The position numbers were made by a program, and so were the translations under genes. From Desulfobacterales bacterium (GTDB taxonomy: Bacteria > Desulfobacterota > Desulfobacteria > Desulfobacterales > JASFBJ01): 14,827 nt of DNA. This document shows positions 1-8,255 of the stretch, piece by piece. The stretch covers positions 1 to 14,827 of the forward strand of contig JASFBJ010000055.1 of NCBI GenBank assembly GCA_030149585.1, in the 5' to 3' direction. Numbering within the stretch: position 1 is the first letter of the stretch; every line of letters begins with the position of its first letter. A model generated the notes under the pieces. It searched no databases. It was not told where the DNA came from and saw only the letters and a program-made list of their open reading frames with translations.

Positions 1-5
1 TATAA

Positions 6-1064
6 CTAATTTTGATATCCTGCTGCTTTTAGAGCTTTCTCACCAACCTCCTTTCCAACCTGTTTTACCCACCATTGCACAATGGGCTGAATTGCTTCGG
101 CAAATACTTTTTTCTCTTTAGCTGTAATATAAACAGCCTTCATTCCCTTTTTTTCGTAAAAGGGAATGATTTCGGTTTTTAATTGATATTCGTTAATTGT
201 GGATCCTTTGCCTCCGATAAATTGACTTTCCCATTTAACGGCTGCGTCCATTAAGACTTTTTTAACATCTTTGGGCCAGGATTCCCACTTATCCCTTAAT
301 GTATAGATCGGGGCGCTTTGATTTGAAAATGAGTACATTAGAATATATTTACAATATTCCTCAATCCCGCGTCCTGAGGCTGTCCATGGATTCATCAAAA
401 CCCCATCCACAACCCCGCGCTGGAGGGCCTGCGCGACCTCGGCCGAAGGCATTGTAACCGGAGAAGCTCCAAGAACCTGGATAACCTTTGCCTCAACCTT
501 GCCGGCTACTCTGATTTTCAGGCCTTTCATATCTTCCGGCTTTCGGACTTTTTTATTTCTGGTCCAGAGATACTCGGGGATAGCGCCGGAAGTTCCCAGT
601 TGAAAAAGATTCTTTTTTTTTAAAACCTCATTTTGCAGTTTTGCAAGTGGTGAGCCGATCTTTAATTTTAAATATGACTCTTCCACAGTATCCCAGATTG
701 GTAGTATCTGGATGCCTAAAACAGGATAAGAGCCCAAAAGATAGGCACTTACATGCAATATTATATCCGCAGTTCCAGCCTGCAGCCCGGGGACCAGAGC
801 TCTTGCCTTTAAGAGGCTGCCACCCCAGTAGGTATCCAGTTGAACAATTCCCTTTCCCTGCTCATTTACCATATCAACAAATTTCTTTTCGCCGGAATAC
901 ATAAAAGGATATCCCACCGGGGTATAGGCCGCGGCAGTGATAGTCAGCTCTTTCTTTGCCTGAGCGCAATGGCCCTGCACTGGAATCAAGAAAAATGAAA
1001 TAATAATAGTGATAAGTAAAATTATAAAAGATGATCCAAACATTTTACAGATTTGATTCTTCAT
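6..1064 (-). CDS. dctP: TRAP transporter solute-binding protein, DctP family
   Basis: Periplasmic receptor that captures an organic acid and delivers it to the DctQM membrane pair of a sodium-driven TRAP transporter. The 352 residues have a hydrophobic signal sequence (about residues 10-30) ending in an AQA/KK signal peptidase I-like site; there is no lipobox, so a soluble periplasmic protein is expected. The KGLKIRV motif places an arginine at residue 185, where the family normally binds the ligand carboxylate, and a VVDGVLMNPW segment near residue 220 matches the usual hinge region. A clear AAAGGAG ribosome binding site precedes the ATG. It is the last gene seen in the cluster, 76 bases after the B12-binding gene and four genes away from dctM. 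The ligand cannot be read from the sequence; a carboxylate is the safe statement. The stop codon lies six bases from the window edge. Confidence 0.93.
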   Translation of the reverse strand: MKNQICKMFGSSFIILLITIIISFFLIPVQGHCAQAKKELTITAAAYTPVGYPFMYSGEKKFVDMVNEQGKGIVQLDTYWGGSLLKARALVPGLQAGTADIILHVSAYLLGSYPVLGIQILPIWDTVEESYLKLKIGSPLAKLQNEVLKKKNLFQLGTSGAIPEYLWTRNKKVRKPEDMKGLKIRVAGKVEAKVIQVLGASPVTMPSAEVAQALQRGVVDGVLMNPWTASGRGIEEYCKYILMYSFSNQSAPIYTLRDKWESWPKDVKKVLMDAAVKWESQFIGGKGSTINEYQLKTEIIPFYEKKGMKAVYITAKEKKVFAEAIQPIVQWWVKQVGKEVGEKALKAAGYQN

Positions 1065-1140
1065 AACTTTCTCCTTTTATTTTATATTATAATGTTTCAT
1101 ATATTTAAGGAATGGCCTGGAGATGCAGCATTGACATTTT

Positions 1141-1539
1141 TCAGGCAAAATGAGCATGAATTTTATCTGCTATCGCTTTCATGGAACTTCCTGAAGTAAA
1201 TACATCTGCGACTCCCATGGCCTTTAATTTTGGGATATCTTCTTCTGGAATAACTCCTCCGACAATAACCATAATATCTTCGCCACCCTGGGCTTTCAGT
1301 TTTTGAAGGATACTTTCAGTTAAGGTAAGATGAGCTCCTGAAAGGATTGAAAGCCCGACTACTGCAACATCTTCCTGAATTGCGCCGGTGGCGATTTCAT
1401 CCGGAGTTTGACGCAGACCAGTATAGATAACTTCAAAACCGGCATCCCGCAGGCCATAGGCCACAACCCAGGCCCCCCTTTCATGACCGTCCAGACCTGG
1501 TTTTGCAATTAATACTCTGATTTTTGCTTCTTCATTCAT
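1141..1539 (-). CDS. B12-binding (small) subunit of a two-chain acyl-CoA mutase
   Basis: A stand-alone cobalamin-binding domain of 132 residues, the usual size for the small chain of split methylmalonyl-CoA-type mutases. The base-off/His-on motif DxHxxG is intact (D17, H19, G22), followed by the SILSG loop near residue 64 and a GGVIP motif near residue 94 that line the nucleotide tail of the cofactor. H19 should ligate cobalt. A GGAG ribosome binding site precedes the ATG. It lies 68 bases after the carboxyltransferase and far from either catalytic subunit. The other B12 subunit is adjacent to the canonical mutase, so this one may pair with the divergent mutase at 8256-10013; that pairing is inferred from gene content only. 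It could also serve both large chains. Confidence 0.92.
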   Translation of the reverse strand: MNEEAKIRVLIAKPGLDGHERGAWVVAYGLRDAGFEVIYTGLRQTPDEIATGAIQEDVAVVGLSILSGAHLTLTESILQKLKAQGGEDIMVIVGGVIPEEDIPKLKAMGVADVFTSGSSMKAIADKIHAHFA

Positions 1540-1577
1540 TTTCGTCTCCTTTTGGTTTTTAAAAAATAAAATATACT

Positions 1578-1597
1578 CAGGCTTTTAAAAAAACCTG
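1578..1597 (-). terminator. Weak hairpin after the carboxyltransferase gene
   Basis: In the 68-base gap between the carboxyltransferase stop and the B12-subunit gene, the minus strand can fold CAGGTTTT against AAAAGCCTG with one bulged G and a 3-base loop, followed by a T-rich stretch. The stem is mostly A-T, so this would at best be a leaky attenuator or an mRNA-processing site. Confidence 0.25.
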
Positions 1598-1607
1598 ATA
1601 ATTTTGA

Positions 1608-3167
1608 TTAAAGTGGAATATTCCCATGATGTTTCATTTGTTTTGGAGCGCGTTCCTTGGTGGAAAGAAATTTTAAGCCACGGATTAAGATTTTTCTTGT
1701 TTCGCGCGGTTCAATAATATCTTCAATCCCCCAGTTGGCTGAGATCTCTCGCAGTGGGTTGGAATATTTTTCAGTATATTCTTTTAACTTTTCTTTCCTA
1801 AGAGCCTCTGGATCATTCGCCTTTCTTATCTCTTTGCCGTAGTGAAGCTCAACCGAGGCTGTTGCGCCCAAAACTCCAACTTCCACAAGGGGCCAGTAAT
1901 AAACAATATCGGTTCCCATACCTGGAATAACTCCCATTCCAAGATTCCCTCCGCCATAAGCTTTTCTTAGTACAATTACCATTCGCGGAACACTGGCTTC
2001 GCACAAGGCATATAAGACTTTGGCTCCATGCCGGATGATTCCGGAATGTTCCTGCTCTTTACCCGGCATATAGGCTGGAATGTCGACAAGAAGGATAATC
2101 GGGATATTAAAGCTGTCACAAAATCTTATAAAACGAGCCTGCTTGTCGGAACTGTCTGTTGTCAGGCTGCCTGCTATGACCATTGGTTGATTGGCTATAA
2201 TTCCAACTGTCTGGTTATTCAGGCGGCCGAATCCGGTTATGATTTCTGCTGCAAATTCAGGTTTATTCTCAAAAAATTCATTTGAATCAACAATCTGATC
2301 TATTATTTTCAGCATATCATAGGCTTTATTTGAAACATCTGGAATAATCTTTTCTATTCCTTCTAATAATCTGGATGGATCATCATTCATGGGCAGACTG
2401 GGGGGCTTTTCATGCATATTAGCCGGCAAAAAACTCAACAGTTTTTTAATGCCGTCCAGCAGCTTTTTTTCGTTTGAAAAGCGTTTATCCGCCACCCCGG
2501 TTTTTTTACAATGGACATCAGCTCCGCCAAGTTCATCAGCGCTGATATTTCCTCCCATAACCGACCTGACCATCGCGGGTCCGGTAATAAACATATGACT
2601 CTGTTTATCCACCATATAGATAAAATCAGTCAGAGCCGGCGAATAAACCGAGATACCTGCACAGCTTCCCAGAATTGCGGAGATCTGGGGGATTGCGCCG
2701 GATGCCTGGGTATTTGGATAAAATATCGAGCCCCCGCTTTTTTCCAGCATATCACCCATAACTGTTTTTGATTCACCTAATTTGGGTAATCTGGCTCCCC
2801 CTGAATCATGCAAGCCAATAAAAGGAACTCCCATCTGCAATGCCCGTTCAACTGTTTTATACATTTTGTGGCCGTGCATGGCACCTATCGAGCCTCCCTT
2901 GATTGTCGAATCCTGGGAATAAACACAGACCGTTTTTTTATTTATTGTTCCAAATCCACTCACGACCCCGTCACCAGGCGCGCCGTCCAGATACCCAAGG
3001 AGCATATGAAATTCCGTAAAACTTCCCTCATCCAGCAGGTAATCAATTCTCTCCCTGGCGCTCATTATCTCTTTTTCGTGGAGCGCGGCAATCTTTTTCT
3101 CACCGCCGCCTAAAAGCGCTTTTGCTTTTATTTCCCGTAAGGCTTTGATTCTGTTTTCTTTTTCCAC
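1608..3167 (-). CDS. Acyl-CoA carboxyltransferase / decarboxylase alpha subunit (PccB/MmdA-like)
   Basis: Carboxyltransferase of 519 residues, the size of propionyl-CoA carboxylase beta chains and of the alpha chain of biotin-dependent methylmalonyl-CoA or glutaconyl-CoA decarboxylases. These enzymes move a carboxyl group between an acyl-CoA and biotin. Both crotonase-like halves are visible: the N-terminal oxyanion loop DSGGARL at 121-127, and a C-terminal half with a PAYMPGKEQEHSGIIRHGAK-type segment and AYGGGNLGM. In propionyl-CoA carboxylases the latter usually reads AYGGAYDVM, so the acyl pocket differs. The start is GTG with AGAGG eight bases upstream. No biotin carrier, biotin carboxylase or membrane decarboxylase subunit is in the window, so those must be encoded elsewhere. 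Carboxylase and decarboxylase roles cannot be separated from sequence. The neighbouring mutases favour work on a malonyl-CoA-type substrate. Confidence 0.9.
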   Translation of the reverse strand: MEKENRIKALREIKAKALLGGGEKKIAALHEKEIMSARERIDYLLDEGSFTEFHMLLGYLDGAPGDGVVSGFGTINKKTVCVYSQDSTIKGGSIGAMHGHKMYKTVERALQMGVPFIGLHDSGGARLPKLGESKTVMGDMLEKSGGSIFYPNTQASGAIPQISAILGSCAGISVYSPALTDFIYMVDKQSHMFITGPAMVRSVMGGNISADELGGADVHCKKTGVADKRFSNEKKLLDGIKKLLSFLPANMHEKPPSLPMNDDPSRLLEGIEKIIPDVSNKAYDMLKIIDQIVDSNEFFENKPEFAAEIITGFGRLNNQTVGIIANQPMVIAGSLTTDSSDKQARFIRFCDSFNIPIILLVDIPAYMPGKEQEHSGIIRHGAKVLYALCEASVPRMVIVLRKAYGGGNLGMGVIPGMGTDIVYYWPLVEVGVLGATASVELHYGKEIRKANDPEALRKEKLKEYTEKYSNPLREISANWGIEDIIEPRETRKILIRGLKFLSTKERAPKQMKHHGNIPL

Positions 3168-3200
3168 TTATATATCCTCTTTTAAGTTGTGTACCTTGAG

Positions 3201-3974
3201 TTATGCCCCGATAAAAGAAGGTTTTCTTTTTTCAAGCATTGCCCGTACCCCTTCTTTGGCGTCCTGACTTTTGTTAACCTCATCAACTATATTTTGCAGA
3301 TATTTTTCAACATCCGGGCTCAATGGCCTGGGTTCCGACAGTTTTTTAATTGTTATTTTAGTAGCCTTTAGAGCAAGTGGCGCAGCCGAAGCTATTTCAT
3401 CTGCAAGGGCATAAGTTACCTCTTTTAATTCTTCATGACTTACAACCTGATGAACAAGGCCTGATTTATAGGCCCACTGGGCATCCATAAGTTTTCCGGT
3501 TAGAAGAACTTCATTTGCTGCTGCCGGGCCTATAAGGCGGGTCAGACGTTCAATGGCAGTAAAATAATAGGTTCTACCAAGCTTTACCAGGGGCGCTCCG
3601 AATTTAGCCTTTTTCTCAACAATTCTAAAATCGGAAATGGTTGAAATATCGAGTCCTGCTCCAATTGCATGGCCATAGATCATGCTGATAATTGGAATCG
3701 GGCAATTGATAAGCTTGTCAAGACAATACTCCAGGGCTTTAATAGTTTTTACAAATGATTTTTCACCTTCGGAAAGATCAACACCAGAGGAGAAAATCTT
3801 TTCATTGCTGCCACGCAAAATAATGACTCTGCTCTTTTTCTCCTCTTCGATTTTTTCAACCAGATCCCCCATTAATAAAAGCGCGTCTGCATTCAGGGCA
3901 TTTCTTTTTTCAGGTCGATTAAATAAAAGCGTACTGATATAACCCTTGTCTTCTCTTAAAATCTCTTTTTCCAA
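3201..3974 (-). CDS. Crotonase-fold protein, possible acyl-CoA decarboxylase rather than hydratase
   Basis: Enoyl-CoA hydratase/isomerase superfamily member of 257 residues. The two oxyanion-hole segments are present (FSSGVDL near 61-67 and GHAIGAG at 101-107). Of the two catalytic glutamates of rat enoyl-CoA hydratase, Glu144 aligns with D109, and Glu164, normally in a QPE motif, is replaced by L129 in GAPLVKLG. Simple hydratase chemistry is therefore unlikely. E. coli methylmalonyl-CoA decarboxylase (YgfG/ScpB) also lacks that glutamate. The present protein shares its EKRKPxFxG C-terminal pattern and has a tyrosine (Y136) close to where that enzyme's active-site tyrosine falls, though its His66 equivalent is V65. 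The start is a TTG with AAGGGG five bases upstream; the first internal ATG is about 35 codons in and would cut the fold. It sits 33 bases before the carboxyltransferase. The superfamily call is firm and the reaction is open. Confidence 0.88.
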   Translation of the reverse strand: MEKEILREDKGYISTLLFNRPEKRNALNADALLLMGDLVEKIEEEKKSRVIILRGSNEKIFSSGVDLSEGEKSFVKTIKALEYCLDKLINCPIPIISMIYGHAIGAGLDISTISDFRIVEKKAKFGAPLVKLGRTYYFTAIERLTRLIGPAAANEVLLTGKLMDAQWAYKSGLVHQVVSHEELKEVTYALADEIASAAPLALKATKITIKKLSEPRPLSPDVEKYLQNIVDEVNKSQDAKEGVRAMLEKRKPSFIGA

Positions 3975-3993
3975 TTTATCCCCTTTCTTTGTT

Positions 3994-5274
3994 TCAGGTT
4001 GTTGGTGGAGAGGTTAAACTCTCCTTTTTTTTTATTTTAATGGAAATATAAATAAAGCCAAACGCGGTGAGAAACGATATTAGAGAAACAATGACCCAGC
4101 CGCTGAAAAAACTGAATTTATCTGCAATATAACCAAAAACAGCGGGCCCAATAACTATTCCAGCCCAGGCAATGGTTACCATAATTCCCATAACTGATGC
4201 TGCTTTTTCAGTTCCTGCAAGTTCAGCAACCAGGGTCATTAAAACCGCATTCCAGCCAATAAGTGTAAAGCCGATTAAAACCGACAGTATATAAAAAAAA
4301 CAGATCGGCGAATTTTTATCAAGAAGTGCAAAGGCAAATACCGATAGCGCCCCAATAATTGATAGAATAAATGATGGTTTTATCCGGTCTCCACCAAATA
4401 CCCGGTCACTGATAAGGCCCCAGCCCACTCTTCCGAGTGTTCCGGCGATCATTGCAATGGATAAAAAGCTGGAAGCAAAAGCAACCGAAAAATCAAGGGT
4501 TTCATTTAGATAGAGAACCATAAAAGAGGCAATGCAAATCTGGCTGAAAGCCATAAACGGCACTATCAGCATCACAATCAAAAGCACTGGATTGGCCATT
4601 ACCTCCATAAGTGATATTTTGGATGTTTTGGGGCTTGGAGCAGCCTTAGCCTCAGCCGGATTTACAGGCGATTTACTGCCTGGTTGCTCTTTATATAGAA
4701 ATATTGAGATAATAGCGATTAGAACCATAGCTGCCCCAATGACAAAAACACCCTTTCGCCAACCATAGGCCAGGGTCATGGCTGGAAGCAGTGCTGCAGC
4801 AACAGCGCCTCCCAAAGTCACGCCCATTTGTTTGACGCCCATGGCAGTGGCTCTTGTTTTGCTGGTAAACCAGTGCATGATTCCCTTTGTTGAAACCTGG
4901 TTAATAACGCCATATCCGATTCCTGCTAAACCGGCACAGGCAATTATCCAGGTAAATTGGCCGGCTAACGGCATAATCCAAAAGGCAATGCCCATTATTG
5001 CAAGACACAGGATCAGCATGATATGGGCTCCCAGCTTGTCGATCAACATGCCTGATGGAATTGCAATAATAGTCGCTGTAAGATAAAGAGACGATGTCAC
5101 CATTCCTATGCGCGCATTACTGATATTGAATTCATCCCTGAAAAAGGGTGCCAGAGGACCCCAGGAATATGCTCCAACAGACATTACAAATTGGGAAATA
5201 AGCAGAATGCCGACAACTACCCAGGCATAGGGTTCAATTGATTCAGCTTTGTTATTTGGATTATCATCGGTCAT
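3994..5274 (-). CDS. Major facilitator superfamily transporter, organic anion type
   Basis: Integral membrane carrier of 426 residues with about twelve hydrophobic segments. The MFS motif A between helices 2 and 3 is seen as SGMLIDKLGAH (about residues 75-85), and its repeat in the second half as GWGLISDRVFGGDR after helix 8. A hydrophilic central loop (about 198-220, rich in Pro, Ala, Ser and Lys) separates the two six-helix bundles, and a short basic tail follows helix 12. The overall pattern is that of bacterial anion carriers such as the oxalate/formate or nitrate/nitrite groups. A strong AAAGGAG site precedes the ATG. The gene lies 36 bases after dctM and 19 before the crotonase. A second carrier beside a TRAP system may mean import of the same acid at another affinity or export of a product; which cannot be told. 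Confidence 0.9.
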   Translation of the reverse strand: MTDDNPNNKAESIEPYAWVVVGILLISQFVMSVGAYSWGPLAPFFRDEFNISNARIGMVTSSLYLTATIIAIPSGMLIDKLGAHIMLILCLAIMGIAFWIMPLAGQFTWIIACAGLAGIGYGVINQVSTKGIMHWFTSKTRATAMGVKQMGVTLGGAVAAALLPAMTLAYGWRKGVFVIGAAMVLIAIISIFLYKEQPGSKSPVNPAEAKAAPSPKTSKISLMEVMANPVLLIVMLIVPFMAFSQICIASFMVLYLNETLDFSVAFASSFLSIAMIAGTLGRVGWGLISDRVFGGDRIKPSFILSIIGALSVFAFALLDKNSPICFFYILSVLIGFTLIGWNAVLMTLVAELAGTEKAASVMGIMVTIAWAGIVIGPAVFGYIADKFSFFSGWVIVSLISFLTAFGFIYISIKIKKKESLTSPPTT

Positions 5275-5296
5275 ATTTTCTCCTTTATTATTAATT

Positions 5297-5320
5297 AATC
5301 ATTTCATCAATCATTTCATT
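5297..5320. repeat. 12-bp direct repeat, two copies, across the dctM stop codon
   Basis: Two adjacent 12-base units, AATCATTTCATC and AATCATTTCATT, differ at one base. The second covers the last codons and stop of dctM; the first lies in the dctM-MFS gap. It looks like a small tandem duplication and its function, if any, is unknown. Confidence 0.6.
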
Positions 5321-6624
5321 AAACTGGGCAGCCACAGGCTGATCTGGGGAAAAATCATTAATATAAGCACGCCCACAGCTTCAACAAGCACGTAGGGCAA
5401 AGTTCCTTTTAAAATGGTTTCAATATCCACATCATCTGTAATGCCGGCCAGAGTGTAAAGGTTGAGCCCAACAGGAGGCGTAATAACAGCCATTTCTATA
5501 TTGGCTATCATTAAAACTCCGAACCATATGGGATCCCAATTCATGGCAACTATAGTTGGGAGCAAAATAGGAGTGGTTATCAGGATCATGGAAGCGCCAT
5601 CCACAAACATTCCAAGCCCAAGGAGCATAAGCTGAATAATAATCAGGGTCATTATCGGAGAAAGATGAAAAGAGACAATCATATTGGCAAACATATCCGG
5701 AAGTCTGACCAGATTTAGAAACTGGGTAAAAATTATAGCTCCTACCACAACCAGCAGGATCATGGTGGTGACCCTGGCTGAATGTTCAAGGGTGGCTAAA
5801 AAACCCTTCCAGCCCAGACTGCGATAAATTATAATGGAAACAAAATAGGCTCCGATTACGCCGATTGCAGCGGATTCAGTTGGAGTGGCAATTCCAAGAT
5901 AGATGGAACCTAAGACAATGATGATCAATAATACAGGGGCCCAGAGTCTTTTTATCAAAAGAATGGTTGGTTCTTCCTGATCGGTTTTAAGGCCTTTATC
6001 TTTAGGCTGTATTGATTTTGGTGATACCATTACCCTGATCATGATGTAGCCGCACATCAGCGAGGCCAGCAAAAGCCCCGGCAGGATACCGGCAGTAAAA
6101 AGCTTAGAGACCGACACATGGGCGACTTCGCCATAGAGAATGAAAAGCAAACTTGGGGGGATCAGCATGGCCAGAGCGCCTGGAGCACATACCGAACCAG
6201 CGGCCAGTCTTGGATCATAGCCTCTTTTCAGCATTTCAGGCAGAGCCATTCCACCAATGGCCGCAACAGCCGCTATGCTGACGCCGCACATGGCCCCAAA
6301 GATAGCCGAGGCAACTACCGTGGCCACTGCAAGGCCTCCTGGTAAACGTTTTAACATGCGGGCAAAGGCATTATAAAGATCAGCACCGATTCCGCTGCGA
6401 GATATTATTTCACCCATTAAAATAAAGAGCGGCGCCGCAACAAGTGTAAATTTTGAAACAGAGCCGAATACGGTTGTCTGGAGCAGGTTTAATCCTGCTA
6501 AACCCCCATTAAGATAGATGCCCAGAATACCTGCTGTTCCAAGACAGAGGTATATTGGGCTGCCGAAAATCAGCAATAACAGAACACAGGCAATGCAAAT
6601 AATAATTAAAAGAGTCGTAGACAT
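5311..6624 (-). CDS. dctM: TRAP transporter large membrane subunit, DctM family
   Basis: The translocating subunit of a tripartite ATP-independent periplasmic transporter, 437 residues with about twelve membrane-spanning or re-entrant segments, the normal length for a stand-alone (unfused) DctM. Family features seen include the N-terminal GSPIYLCLG segment, a PLFILMGEII stretch near residue 65, the VSIAAVAAIGGMALPEMLKRGYD region near 115-137 and PPSLLFILYG near 155. It couples sodium entry to uptake of an acid presented by DctP. The ATG follows directly on the dctQ stop codon (TAAATG), with AAGGA inside the end of dctQ acting as ribosome binding site, which points to translational coupling of the two membrane subunits. 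Confidence 0.95.
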   Translation of the reverse strand: MSTTLLIIICIACVLLLLIFGSPIYLCLGTAGILGIYLNGGLAGLNLLQTTVFGSVSKFTLVAAPLFILMGEIISRSGIGADLYNAFARMLKRLPGGLAVATVVASAIFGAMCGVSIAAVAAIGGMALPEMLKRGYDPRLAAGSVCAPGALAMLIPPSLLFILYGEVAHVSVSKLFTAGILPGLLLASLMCGYIMIRVMVSPKSIQPKDKGLKTDQEEPTILLIKRLWAPVLLIIIVLGSIYLGIATPTESAAIGVIGAYFVSIIIYRSLGWKGFLATLEHSARVTTMILLVVVGAIIFTQFLNLVRLPDMFANMIVSFHLSPIMTLIIIQLMLLGLGMFVDGASMILITTPILLPTIVAMNWDPIWFGVLMIANIEMAVITPPVGLNLYTLAGITDDVDIETILKGTLPYVLVEAVGVLILMIFPQISLWLPSLMK

Positions 6625-7140
6625 TTAGTTTTCCTTTTCGGCCAGTTTTTTGATTGAATTAATAACATCGGTTGTCGCTTGAATCAGCAGCAGGCCCATT
6701 CCAAAAGGCACAATCGCATAAGGAATACATAGTGGCACTTCAAGCAGGGAGTTGGACATTGAACTGTATTTATAGGCGATGAGTGTCATCTGAACTGATT
6801 TTGCCAGGAGAATATAGCTAAAGACTACAGTGAGCAAATATATAATAAGGTCTATGATATTGCGTGTCTGTCTGGAAAGTTTTTGATAAAAAAAATCCAT
6901 CTTGATATGCTTTTTTTTCTTTTGAAGATCGGCTGCTCCGGCAAAGGCAAGAAAGACCAGACTATACTCACTGATTTCTAAAGCCCATATGGTTGGGCTG
7001 TTAAATAAATAACGCATAATCACGTCATAAAAGATCATTACACCCAAAGCCAGCAGCATCCATTCGGATGTTTTTTCAATTGCCAGAAAAAGTTTATCCC
7101 GGGGAACTGTTATAATATGAAAAAATGGTTGATTTTGCAT
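6625..7140 (-). CDS. dctQ: TRAP transporter small membrane subunit, DctQ family
   Basis: Small four-helix membrane subunit of a TRAP transporter, 171 residues. Helices are seen at about 28-47, 58-75, 94-115 and 138-158. The family signature is clear: an Arg in DVIMRYLFNSP, a Trp and Glu in WALEISEY, then FAGAADLQKKKKHIKMDFF, which corresponds to the usual Gly...His...Asp pattern. It partners with DctM, encoded immediately downstream with no intervening base. The ATG has GAGGAGAG six bases upstream. The preceding 119-base gap, the longest within the cluster, holds a tandem repeat and could carry a separate promoter for the transport genes. Confidence 0.92.
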   Translation of the reverse strand: MQNQPFFHIITVPRDKLFLAIEKTSEWMLLALGVMIFYDVIMRYLFNSPTIWALEISEYSLVFLAFAGAADLQKKKKHIKMDFFYQKLSRQTRNIIDLIIYLLTVVFSYILLAKSVQMTLIAYKYSSMSNSLLEVPLCIPYAIVPFGMGLLLIQATTDVINSIKKLAEKEN

Positions 7141-7200
7141 AGTTTTCTCTCCTCAAGTAATAACCAGCCAGTAGTGATTATTTTTAAAAAACTGACCAAA

Positions 7201-7246
7201 TGATTAAATTGGTGATTAAATTGTTAATTAAATTGCTGATGCAATT
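7201..7246. repeat. Tandem 12-bp AT-rich repeat upstream of dctQ
   Basis: Three consecutive 12-base units read TGATTAAATTGG, TGATTAAATTGT and TAATTAAATTGC, followed by a degenerate fourth (TGATGCAATT). They fill the centre of the meaB-dctQ gap, in the only internal gap over 100 bases. A regulator-binding array or a chance slippage product are both possible. Confidence 0.6.
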
Positions 7247-7259
7247 ATAGCAGGATTGC

Positions 7260-8207
7260 TCAGTTTATTAAGGATGTTTTTATTACTTCCTGAACAATTG
7301 AATATGGGTCGCGTTCTCCTGAAATAATATTTTCAACGGCTTTATCCAGCAGTCCTTTATCCACCCAATTTTTACGCAGAGCCCGGGCTGTTTCCTTTTC
7401 AAGAAGTACCAGCAATTCTTCCCTGATACGGTTCTCGGTTTTTTTCGGTGTTTTTTCAGTATTTGTTAAAAAATCAGACATGGTTTCAACAAGTTCTGGA
7501 ATTCCCTGGCCGGTTGTTGATACGGTCTTTAAAACAGGAACTTTAATATCATTATCCTGCGAGCTTAACGAAAGCATGGTTTGAATGTCCATTACCACCT
7601 GGTCAGCTCCTTCCCGGTCAGCCTTATTTACAACAAAAAAATCGGCAATTTCCATGATTCCGGCTTTAATTGCCTGAATCCCGTCACCCTGGCCTGGAAC
7701 ACACACAACAATAACAAGATCAGCGGTTTTGACGACTTCAACCTCATCCTGACCAACCCCAACGGTTTCAATTATGACAATATCCTTGCCAAAGGCATCC
7801 ATTATTTTAACTGCATCCCTGGCAGCCAGGCTCAATCCGCCAAGGGCCCCGCGTGTGGCCATTGAGCGCACAAAAACACCTTCCATGGTACTGATAGTCT
7901 TCATTCGCAGGCGGTCTCCCAGCAGGGCGCCCCCTGTAAACGGGCTGGAAGGATCCACCGCAATGACACCAACTGAATAGCCTTTCTCAACCAGAGTACT
8001 GGTCAACTTGCCTGTGAGAGTACTTTTGCCGGCTCCTGGTGAGCCGGTTATGCCTATCACACGGGTCTGACCATTATTCCGATAGATAGTTTTCATAGCG
8101 TCCATCCATCCTGTTCGCCGATTTTCAACCCAGGTGATTAATCTGGCCATGGAACGAACGGAACCTTGTTTTAACCCGTCTAATTGTTCTTCCCAATCAT
8201 TTGGCAT
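7260..8207 (-). CDS. meaB: MeaB/ArgK-family GTPase, chaperone of B12-dependent mutase
   Basis: G3E-type P-loop GTPase of 315 residues that loads adenosylcobalamin onto acyl-CoA mutases and protects or reactivates them. The Walker A motif GSPGAGKST lies at 55-63, the ETVGVGQ switch segment at 147-153 and the NKAD base-specificity motif at 194-197. The DPSSPFTGGALLGDR stretch at 85-99 is characteristic of the MeaB/MMAA group. N-terminal helices (1-45) and a C-terminal helical arm are both present, so the protein is full length. The ATG has AAGGAGAG upstream. It follows the divergent mutase by 48 bases, which suggests that enzyme is its main client, although the canonical mutase in the same cluster is also a natural partner. 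Confidence 0.96.
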   Translation of the reverse strand: MPNDWEEQLDGLKQGSVRSMARLITWVENRRTGWMDAMKTIYRNNGQTRVIGITGSPGAGKSTLTGKLTSTLVEKGYSVGVIAVDPSSPFTGGALLGDRLRMKTISTMEGVFVRSMATRGALGGLSLAARDAVKIMDAFGKDIVIIETVGVGQDEVEVVKTADLVIVVCVPGQGDGIQAIKAGIMEIADFFVVNKADREGADQVVMDIQTMLSLSSQDNDIKVPVLKTVSTTGQGIPELVETMSDFLTNTEKTPKKTENRIREELLVLLEKETARALRKNWVDKGLLDKAVENIISGERDPYSIVQEVIKTSLIN

Positions 8208-8255
8208 ATTAATTACTCTCCTTATCCAATTCGGTTTGGTTTGGTTTAAATTTTT

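Noticed and set aside
2028..2771. Two plus-strand reading frames of about 85 residues opposite the carboxyltransferase
   Set aside because: Antisense to conserved carboxyltransferase coding sequence, no start signals, no protein-like features.
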